A stretch of DNA of 8,038 nt from Anaerolineales bacterium (GTDB lineage: Bacteria; Chloroflexota; Anaerolineae; Anaerolineales; Villigracilaceae). The DNA lies in assembly GCA_024763295.1 (NCBI GenBank), contig JANTFU010000096.1, positions 1-8,038 on the forward strand, given 5' to 3'. A model generated the notes under the pieces. That model was given only the letters and a program-made list of their open reading frames with translations, had not been told where the DNA came from and ran no database searches. Positions 1 to 5,309 of the stretch are shown here, one piece after another; the first letter of the stretch is position 1, and each line of letters starts with the position of its first letter. The translations under genes and the position numbers were made by a program.

Positions 1-697
1 CGACAGAGCCGTCAACGACTTTGTCGTCAACTTTGATGACCAAGCCACCCAGGATAGAGGGATCAACGCGGAAAGAGACAGCCTGCGCTCCAGATTTGGC
101 AAGGATGTCTTTCTTGATTGTCTCCTGTTCAGCGTCAGTCAACGGGAGGGCGCTGGTTACTTCAGCGGTATCGCCTTTGAAGTCGGCGCTATCCAAAACA
201 ACGACCTTGCCGTCTTTGACACCAGCAAAGAAATCGCTGAGCAATGCGTGCTGACGTTTTTCGTCAAGTGCATCACCGACCAGTTTCTGAGCACCGGCAA
301 TGGCGAGGGCGGCAACTTGACCGCGCAGATCGCCAAGCATTTGGTTGCGTTCAGCTTCGACATCCGCCATCGCTTTTTCTTTGGCTTCATTCGCTTTCGC
401 AGCAGCGGCGGCTTCAACGTCTTTTGCAGCAGCTTGTGCGCGCTCAGTTGCTTCGCTAACAATCTTGCTGGCTTCGGCTTGCGCATCTGCTTTAATCTTT
501 GCCGCTTCTTCTTCAGCGTTTGCACGTGCTTCAGCGGCGATGCGGGCATCTTCCATGCCTTGTGCAATCGTCTCGCGGCGTTTGTCGAGTGTTGCCAAAA
601 GAGGGAGATAAACCCATTTCCGCAAAACGACAAATAAAATAGCAAAGTTAAGTATCTGGACGATAAGATATCCGAGATTAAGACCTAACGCTTCCAT
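1..697 (-). CDS. atpF: ATP synthase b subunit fused to delta C-terminal domain (partial, 3' end beyond window)
   Basis: This is the peripheral stalk of the F-type ATP synthase: it anchors in the membrane beside subunit a and holds the F1 head still. The open frame starts at the ATG at 697-695, with AAAGGAG five bases upstream, and runs 232 residues without a stop to the window edge. Residues 1-30 are the b-type N-terminus with one membrane helix (about 8-27), followed by LRKWVYLPLL. Residues 35-150 form a charged, alanine-rich coiled coil ending in a b-type GAQKLVGDALDEKR. From about residue 178 it turns into a delta-subunit C-terminal domain: VTSALPL, then VDPSILGGLVIKV, then VVDGSV at the edge. 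A separate b subunit normally ends near residue 165. The N-terminal helical bundle of delta (about 100 residues) is absent between the two parts. It lies 27 bases after atpE. The b and delta parts are clear; whether another delta-like gene follows cannot be seen. Confidence 0.9.
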   Translation of the reverse strand, partial: MEALGLNLGYLIVQILNFAILFVVLRKWVYLPLLATLDKRRETIAQGMEDARIAAEARANAEEEAAKIKADAQAEASKIVSEATERAQAAAKDVEAAAAAKANEAKEKAMADVEAERNQMLGDLRGQVAALAIAGAQKLVGDALDEKRQHALLSDFFAGVKDGKVVVLDSADFKGDTAEVTSALPLTDAEQETIKKDILAKSGAQAVSFRVDPSILGGLVIKVDDKVVDGSV

Positions 698-724
698 TCA
701 GGCTCCTTTTCTATTTCGTTTTGT

Positions 725-961
725 CTAAAGAACAAAAAGCATCAGAAACGCAATAACGAGACAATAAATTGCAATTGCTTCCGAGAAAGCAATCCCAAGA
801 ATCATGTTCGTAAAGAGCGTATCATAGAGATCAGGGTTACGAGCCATGCCGCCCATTGCGCCCTGTACGCTCAAACCAATTCCTACGCCGCCCCCAAGAG
901 CGCCAATCATCGAAAGTCCTGCGCCGATAAATTTCGCAGCTAAAACGATATCACTAGCCAT
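725..961 (-). CDS. atpE: ATP synthase c subunit (proton-type rotor ring protein)
   Basis: This 78-residue protein is a two-helix hairpin that forms the rotating membrane ring of the ATP synthase. Helix 1 (about 8-36) has the dense glycine pattern GGGVGIG at 23-29 that packs c subunits together. The polar loop holds R41-N42-P43, which contacts the F1 central stalk. Helix 2 (about 51-76) carries the ion-binding carboxylate E61 in FSEAIAIY. Compared with sodium-binding c subunits such as that of Ilyobacter, the helix 1 glutamine is replaced by I28 and the serine after the glutamate by A62, so I infer proton rather than sodium transport. The ATG start has GGAGG nine bases upstream. It sits alone after a 121-base gap from atpB and 27 bases before the b subunit. 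Length and motifs are typical. Confidence 0.97.
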   Translation of the reverse strand: MASDIVLAAKFIGAGLSMIGALGGGVGIGLSVQGAMGGMARNPDLYDTLFTNMILGIAFSEAIAIYCLVIAFLMLFVL

Positions 962-1082
962 GTATTACGTCCTCCATATTGTAGAGATTCCGGTGGGGTA
1001 TTCCACCTCTGAGTGGATAGAAATTTAGTCATCCGCTCTGCGGGTCAATTTCGCATCCGTTAATAAATTATTATTTTTTGCT
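962..1082. other. atpB-atpE intergenic region with small hairpins
   Basis: This is the longest untranslated gap in the window (121 bases). Read on the minus strand it holds an AT-rich stretch right after the atpB stop (including the 13-base palindrome TAATAAATTATTA at 1061-1073), a small CCGC-AGA-GCGG hairpin (1033-1043), and two 5-bp hairpins that share one arm. One pairs 992-996 with 1003-1007 and the other pairs 1002-1006 with 1013-1017, so they cannot form together. The atpE ribosome site GGAGG lies at 971-975. There is no long GC-rich stem followed by a T-run, so it is not a clear terminator. A role in raising or tuning c-subunit translation is plausible because c is needed in many copies, but this is inference. 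Confidence 0.4.
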
Positions 1083-2036
1083 TTAAGCTTCTTCGTGTTC
1101 TCCGCCATGCCCTGCGGCTGCTTGAGCCATAAAGACAAGCGTCAACATTGCAAAAACGTATGCCTGAATTGCACCGATCCCGAATTCAAAGGTCAAAAGC
1201 ATGGATTGTACAAAGACCGGGACCATCGAACCGACGAGGAAAAGTAGCACACTCCCTGCAAAAACATTACCAAACAAACGGAAGGTAAACGAAAGGATTT
1301 TAGAAAATTCTGAGATGATCTCTAGCAGACCAACCAGCAAATCCATCACGCCGAGGAAGGGTTTCGAGAAAAGCTCACGCGTATTGAGGAATTTACCGAA
1401 ATAAGCCATACCTTGATATTTAATGCCAATGACTTGCGTCATTACCACAGATATCAATGCTAAAGCCGCGGTAAAGTTCAAATCGGTAGAAAGAGTACGA
1501 ACATACGCAGTTAGAGCATAAGCTCCTTCTCCTTTTACAAGAGCCATCACTCCGGGGATAAACGTAGCTGCAAGCAAGTGACCTTCATGCTCGGCATGTT
1601 CGATAATCCCGATGCTATCTACACCTGGAATTAACTCCATCCAATTCGCTACTATTACGGTGATAAAGATTGTCGCAAACCACGGAAAAATTGTCTTTGT
1701 TGCTTTTCCTCCTGAGGTTTCCACCATATTGTACAAGGTTTCGATGATCGCTTCTGCTGCACCAGCGAAACCACCTTCAGGTAAAAGCGTTCCCTTTTTT
1801 GCTGCACGCATAAAGGGGAAAAAGAAAGCCAAGATAAGCACGTCCATAATCAGCATAGCGACAATTGTGTTTGTCACATAAAAATTGCCAATCTGGAATA
1901 CATGTTCCGGCGCAACTTGAATATGTGGCTGAATTGGAGCGTACATTTTCGCAAAAACTATTCCCAAAATGATGAATAGTAATACGAACCAGCGGTTTAC
2001 TCCATATCGCCATTTACGGGTCTCTTCCAATGGCAT
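1083..2036 (-). CDS. atpB: ATP synthase a subunit (proton channel stator)
   Basis: Subunit a forms the two proton half-channels beside the c ring. The 317-residue protein is hydrophobic and has the family signature STDLNFTAALAL at about 183-194 and FRLFGN at 252-257, with R253 as the essential arginine that faces the c-ring glutamate. Q291 in AIQAYVF matches the conserved last-helix glutamine. The position of E. coli E219 is serine here (S262 in FAGS). The N-terminus has one membrane helix (about 15-31) and an extracytoplasmic stretch; the tail is rich in His, Gly and Glu. The first 23 bases overlap the end of the upstream AtpZ-like gene, so translation is probably coupled. The coordinates use the ATG at 2036, but the Shine-Dalgarno site directly touches that ATG; a TTG at 2030-2028 has better spacing and would give 315 residues. 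The identity is certain, the exact start is not. Confidence 0.96.
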   Translation of the reverse strand: MPLEETRKWRYGVNRWFVLLFIILGIVFAKMYAPIQPHIQVAPEHVFQIGNFYVTNTIVAMLIMDVLILAFFFPFMRAAKKGTLLPEGGFAGAAEAIIETLYNMVETSGGKATKTIFPWFATIFITVIVANWMELIPGVDSIGIIEHAEHEGHLLAATFIPGVMALVKGEGAYALTAYVRTLSTDLNFTAALALISVVMTQVIGIKYQGMAYFGKFLNTRELFSKPFLGVMDLLVGLLEIISEFSKILSFTFRLFGNVFAGSVLLFLVGSMVPVFVQSMLLTFEFGIGAIQAYVFAMLTLVFMAQAAAGHGGEHEEA

Positions 2037-2337
2037 CCTCCTTTTTTAATCTTTCTTCTTGACGGATTTCAAATTCTTTTTTAAATTTATCGGTTGCCTT
2101 TCTCGTAACGAAAAACATCGCAACCAAAGCAATTGGAATGCTGGCAACCAGCATTCCAATTGTTATCCACGGACGAGTTCCAAAATGTGTATCAAGCCAA
2201 AGCCCCAAGAAAACAAAAAGGAACAAGATGACCAAGGTAAGGCATCCTACCTGTCCAACAAGACCAATAATGGTCATGTTGACAACATTTTGTTTCGGTA
2301 TTTTCTTCCTCGGCTCTTTTGGTTCTAGTTCACTCAT
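2014..2337 (-). CDS. atpI: AtpZ/AtpI-type small membrane protein, first gene of the atp operon
   Basis: This is a 107-residue protein with two membrane helices, typical of the AtpZ (ATPase gene 1) family found at the head of atp operons. The related AtpI has been linked to c-ring assembly and AtpZ/AtpI proteins to Mg or Ca uptake; their exact role is not settled. Residues 1-16 are charged (KEPRKKIPK), helix 1 spans about 21-47, the turn holds GLWLDTHFGTRPW (45-57), helix 2 spans about 58-77, and the tail is a highly charged Lys/Glu segment. I chose the ATG at 2337-2335; an in-frame GTG at 2343-2341 would add two residues. Neither start has a visible Shine-Dalgarno site, and a strong promoter lies so close that the mRNA leader would be only a few bases. 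The gene overlaps atpB by 23 bases. A perfect inverted repeat lies in the codons for residues 59-70. It is AT-richer than the nuo genes. Confidence 0.85.
   Translation of the reverse strand: MSELEPKEPRKKIPKQNVVNMTIIGLVGQVGCLTLVILFLFVFLGLWLDTHFGTRPWITIGMLVASIPIALVAMFFVTRKATDKFKKEFEIRQEERLKKEDAIGRDP
2037..2043 (-). promoter_or_regulatory. Shine-Dalgarno site that bears on the atpB start
   Basis: The minus strand reads AAGGAGG and is followed at once by ATGCCATTG. The spacing to the ATG is zero, while the spacing to the in-frame TTG two codons later is six bases, which is near optimal. The site lies inside the last codons of the upstream AtpZ-like gene, so ribosomes ending there could re-start on atpB. 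Confidence 0.75.
2130..2162 (-). repeat. Perfect 15-bp inverted repeat (hairpin) inside the AtpZ-like gene
   Basis: The arms CAATTGGAATGCTGG and CCAGCATTCCAATTG are exact reverse complements, separated by three bases (TTG on the minus strand). The 33-base unit codes for part of the second membrane helix and ends about 94 bases before the atpB start. No T-run follows in the direction of transcription, so it does not look like an intrinsic terminator. It could form a stable mRNA stem affecting processing, stability or the coupling to atpB, or be a protein-binding palindrome. Confidence 0.9.
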
Positions 2338-2352
2338 AGTCACAGTTGGGTG

Positions 2353-2381
2353 ATTATATCAAAGCCTATAAGGTTCGTCAA
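2353..2381 (-). promoter_or_regulatory. Sigma-70-type promoter with extended -10 for the atp operon
   Basis: On the minus strand there is TTGACG (2381-2376), a 17-base spacer, and TATAAT (2358-2353). The spacer ends in TGA, giving the extended -10 form TGATATAAT. Only one base differs from the -35 consensus and none from the -10. It lies in the 42-base gap between the nuoN stop and the AtpZ-like gene. Transcription should start at about 2347-2346, only 3-4 bases before the GTG at 2343 and about 9-10 before the ATG at 2337, so the mRNA would be nearly leaderless. The assignment rests on sequence match and position. Confidence 0.7.
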
Positions 2382-2385
2382 TTTA

Positions 2386-3822
2386 CTAGAACAAATTCGA
2401 GGCTGCATTGCTCGCGATATTGAACCACGGAGCAAAAACGATACCAATCAAGAGGATGGCGGCAGAAAGAACTGTCAGCGCGATGGCATACGGGCGAGTC
2501 AAGGTGATTGGATGTTCAGATTCGTTCTCGCCTTCCATGCGGTAGAGGTAAACAACCTTCAGCACGGTCAGATAGTAGTAAACGCCAATGATCGAGTTCA
2601 AAACACCGACAACAGCTAACCAAATCATATCCGCTTTGACGGCTGCGGCGAAAACAAAGACTTTCGCTACAAACCCACCGAAGGGCGGCATCCCGGTCAA
2701 CGACAGGAATGCAACCAACATAGCGAGAGCAAGCCCAGGCGCACGGCGGCTCATACCCGCGTAGTCAGCGATCTCGTCTGAGCCAGCGACACGGCTAAAG
2801 GCAGCCACAATGCCAAAGGCGGCGAGATTCGTCATCACATAAGCCATCAGGTAAAAAGTAACGCTACCCACACCCAGTTCCGAGAGAGAAACAGCACCGA
2901 CTAAAGCATAACCGGCATGGGCGATAGAGGAATATGCCAGCATACGTTTAATATTGGTCTGGCGTAAAGCAACGAGGTTACCAAGAGTCATGCTCAAGCT
3001 GGCGAGGATGGCGAGGGTCAGTGTCCACATGTGGGCATACTGCCCGTCAGGGAAGAGACCAATGAAAAGGCGCATCACAACCGCGAAACCGGCGGCTTTG
3101 GAGGCGGTGGAGAGGAAGCCGGATATCGGGGTGGGCGCGCCTTCGTAGACATCAGGTGCCCAGAAGTGGAAGGGAGCCAGCGAAATCTTGAAGCCAACAC
3201 CAACAGCGATGAGCAAGATGATGCCAACAGCCATTGGCATAGAGAAGCCGGTAATCGCGGTTAGAGCGGTGGAACCGGTGAAACCGAAGATTAAGCTGAA
3301 GCCGTAGAGCATGATGGCGGAGGTCATTGCGCCAAAAAGCAGGTATTTGAAACCCGCTTCGGTTGATTTCTCGTTATCGCGCATGAAACCGGCGAGAATG
3401 TACATCGGGATGGAGGTGGTTTCAATGGCGAGGTAGAGCATGATTAGGTCATTTGCCGAAGCCATTAGGTTCATGCCAATGGTGGCAGTGATGAGCAGAA
3501 TATAGGATTCGCCACGTTGTCCGAGCTTTTCGCTGTCCATCATAAAGAGGGCGGTCATTGCCGCGCCAAAGATGAAGAGCATCTTGAAGATGAAGCCAAG
3601 CAGGTCGTAGCGTATCATCCCGCCAAAGACGGGGCGCCCAAAGCTTGGGACGGCGACAAACACACTCACGCCTAGGGTGAGGATTAAGCCGCCAAAGGCT
3701 AACCAACCTAATTTACGTCCGTCTTCGCCTTTCCAGACCAGTTCCATAACCAGTACAAGAAGCGCGACAACGAGCAGGAGAAGTTCAGGCAGAATTGCCA
3801 TCAACATAGCAGTACTAAACAT
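2386..3822 (-). CDS. nuoN: NADH-quinone oxidoreductase subunit N (complex I)
   Basis: NuoN is the antiporter-like membrane subunit of complex I closest to the quinone module and moves protons. The 478-residue polytopic protein has the NuoN signature FKISLAPFHFWAPDVYEGAP at 211-230. Key ion-path residues are in place: E134 in the helix 5 segment LAIETTS, K212 in helix 7, K242 in helix 8 (STASKAAGF) and K387 in helix 12 (FVAKVFVF). The helix 12 lysine is characteristic of NuoN, where NuoM has glutamate. The ATG follows directly on the stop codon of the upstream nuoM (TAA then ATG), and its ribosome site sits inside that gene's last codons. It is the last nuo gene here; 42 bases separate it from the atp genes and no terminator is visible. 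Length is normal for the family. Confidence 0.97.
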   Translation of the reverse strand: MFSTAMLMAILPELLLLVVALLVLVMELVWKGEDGRKLGWLAFGGLILTLGVSVFVAVPSFGRPVFGGMIRYDLLGFIFKMLFIFGAAMTALFMMDSEKLGQRGESYILLITATIGMNLMASANDLIMLYLAIETTSIPMYILAGFMRDNEKSTEAGFKYLLFGAMTSAIMLYGFSLIFGFTGSTALTAITGFSMPMAVGIILLIAVGVGFKISLAPFHFWAPDVYEGAPTPISGFLSTASKAAGFAVVMRLFIGLFPDGQYAHMWTLTLAILASLSMTLGNLVALRQTNIKRMLAYSSIAHAGYALVGAVSLSELGVGSVTFYLMAYVMTNLAAFGIVAAFSRVAGSDEIADYAGMSRRAPGLALAMLVAFLSLTGMPPFGGFVAKVFVFAAAVKADMIWLAVVGVLNSIIGVYYYLTVLKVVYLYRMEGENESEHPITLTRPYAIALTVLSAAILLIGIVFAPWFNIASNAASNLF

Positions 3823-5298
3823 TTATGCACCTCCTAGAAGGCGCAGGACATTTTCTACGCCGCTTTGTACCATCGGCACCATGACGCCGGGGAATAAACC
3901 CAAGGTAATCATCAGGGCGCTCAGGAGCGTGAGAGCAACTTTGTCCATCACGGAGATGGGTCCAATATGACCTTCAAATTTCTCGGGCATATCACCAAAG
4001 AAAGTTCGGCGAACCGCCAGCATAATATAAGCTGCGGTGATGACGATAGAGACGGCGGCTAAAATAGCCGTCCACGGGCGGACTTGCCAAACGCCCATGA
4101 AAATTGGAAATTCTGCAACGAAACCAGAGAAGCCAGGCATACCCATCGAGACCAAACCGCCGATGATGAAGGTGATCGCAACGTAAGGCAAGGCTTTTGC
4201 CATACCGCCCAGTTCGGGAATTTTACGCGTGTGGGCGCGATCATAAACCATACCAGTCGCAGCAAAGAAGAGGGCGGTCATTGCACCGTGCGAGAACATC
4301 TGCACGCCTGCGCCGGTCATACCATCAGGAGTCAGAGTGGCAAAGCCGAGCACGACCAAGCCCATGTGTGAAACCGATGAGAAACCGATCATATACTTCA
4401 GGTCGGTTTGGGTCATGGCGATGAAAGCGCCGTAGACCACATTGACGGTAGCAAGGCTAAGAATAAGCGGAGACCAGTATTTAGCGCCAGCAGGCAGAAG
4501 CATAATGCCAACGCGCAAAGCAGCGAAAGCACCGAGTTTCATCAATACACCTGCATGGAACATAGAAACTGCGGTAGGCGCTGCAACGTGACCGTCAGGC
4601 GACCAGTTGTGGAAGGGCCAGATGCCCCCCAAAACCGCGAAACCGAGGAACACAGGCAAGAACCAGCGAATCTGGAAGGCTGCGGGGAAGTTAGCAGTCT
4701 CCAACATGAGCATGTCGAAAGTGTGCATGCCGCTGGTGAAATACATTGCCAACGCGCCAACAAGGGCGATAACCGAGCCAACGAAAAGATAAAGCGTCAG
4801 CTTCATGGCGGCGTATTCACGAGTCTTGACCCAGCCCCAAATGGCGATGAGCAAGTACATCGGGAAGACGGCGATCTCGTAGAAGAAGAAAAGCATGAAG
4901 AGATCAAGCGCCACGAAAACGCCGAAAACGCCGCTCGCCAAAATGAAGAGGAAGGCGAAGAACTCGCGAGGGCGGTCGTCAATGCCAAGCGAGATGATTA
5001 CACCCGTGAACATAACGATCCCCGTCAGCAGGACGAGCGGAGTGCTGATACCATCTACGCCAAGGTGCAAACTGATGCCGAATTGCGGCAGCCAATCATA
5101 TTTTTCAACGAACTGGTAGCCGGTTAAGCCCTGCGTCAGGTATTGGATGTAAACCCAAAGCGAGAGAAGCATGGCAAAAGCACCAGCTGCTAACGCAACC
5201 ACACGGATTTCCCTCTTGCGGTCTTCGGGCATCATCAACAGGATGAGCGCCGCCACAAGTGGGGTGAAGATAATGACACTAAGAATTGGAAAATTCAT
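3823..5298 (-). CDS. nuoM: Second NADH-quinone oxidoreductase subunit M (divergent NuoM paralogue)
   Basis: This 491-residue polytopic protein is a second NuoM, clearly related to but quite different from the one just upstream. NuoM family marks are E141 in helix 5 (FFFYEIAVFPMY), K254 in helix 8 (HAGVLMKLGAF), TDLKYMIGFSSVSHMG at 298-313, H338, and E396 in helix 12 (GFVAEF). The helix 7 lysine is missing: where the canonical copy reads FAIKVPVWPFHTW, this one reads FAVLGGIWPFHNW (220-232), with L223 in the lysine position. WSPDGHVAAPTA follows. The gene begins 11 bases after the first nuoM, with AGAGGTG in front of the ATG, and abuts nuoN. Placement suggests it is an extra antiporter-like module of the same complex I. 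Whether it pumps in the normal way is open. A stand-alone Mrp-type antiporter subunit is less likely, given the context. Confidence 0.93.
   Translation of the reverse strand: MNFPILSVIIFTPLVAALILLMMPEDRKREIRVVALAAGAFAMLLSLWVYIQYLTQGLTGYQFVEKYDWLPQFGISLHLGVDGISTPLVLLTGIVMFTGVIISLGIDDRPREFFAFLFILASGVFGVFVALDLFMLFFFYEIAVFPMYLLIAIWGWVKTREYAAMKLTLYLFVGSVIALVGALAMYFTSGMHTFDMLMLETANFPAAFQIRWFLPVFLGFAVLGGIWPFHNWSPDGHVAAPTAVSMFHAGVLMKLGAFAALRVGIMLLPAGAKYWSPLILSLATVNVVYGAFIAMTQTDLKYMIGFSSVSHMGLVVLGFATLTPDGMTGAGVQMFSHGAMTALFFAATGMVYDRAHTRKIPELGGMAKALPYVAITFIIGGLVSMGMPGFSGFVAEFPIFMGVWQVRPWTAILAAVSIVITAAYIMLAVRRTFFGDMPEKFEGHIGPISVMDKVALTLLSALMITLGLFPGVMVPMVQSGVENVLRLLGGA
3829..3835 (-). promoter_or_regulatory. 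nuoN ribosome binding site embedded in the end of nuoM
   Basis: The minus strand reads AGGAGGT, six bases before the nuoN ATG. These bases also encode the L-G-G before the final alanine of the upstream NuoM. Because the stop and start codons touch, translation of the two genes is very likely coupled. Confidence 0.8.
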
Positions 5299-5309
5299 AA
5301 TTCACCTCT

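Noticed and set aside
157..645. Minus-strand open frame of 162 codons
   Set aside because: It overlaps the b-delta gene in another frame. The overlapping frame from 697 has a good ribosome site and clear b and delta motifs, so this is a shadow.
1022..1048. Possible promoter before atpE (TTGACC and TAAATT)
   Set aside because: The spacer is only 15 bases and the -10 box is poor; much weaker than the promoter at 2353-2381.
2130..2162. Intrinsic terminator reading of the inverted repeat
   Set aside because: No T-run follows the stem on either strand, and the stem is inside a gene upstream of atpB.
1..2343. Sodium-translocating N-ATPase operon, which also departs from the standard delta arrangement
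   Set aside because: The gene order here is the usual AtpZ-like, a, c, b order, and the c subunit lacks sodium ligands, so an ordinary proton F-type ATP synthase fits better.
4408..5127. Long plus-strand open frame (239 codons)
   Set aside because: It lies fully antisense to the second nuoM. Its very hydrophilic, His/Glu-rich translation is what the reverse of membrane-helix codons gives. No ribosome site or family resemblance.
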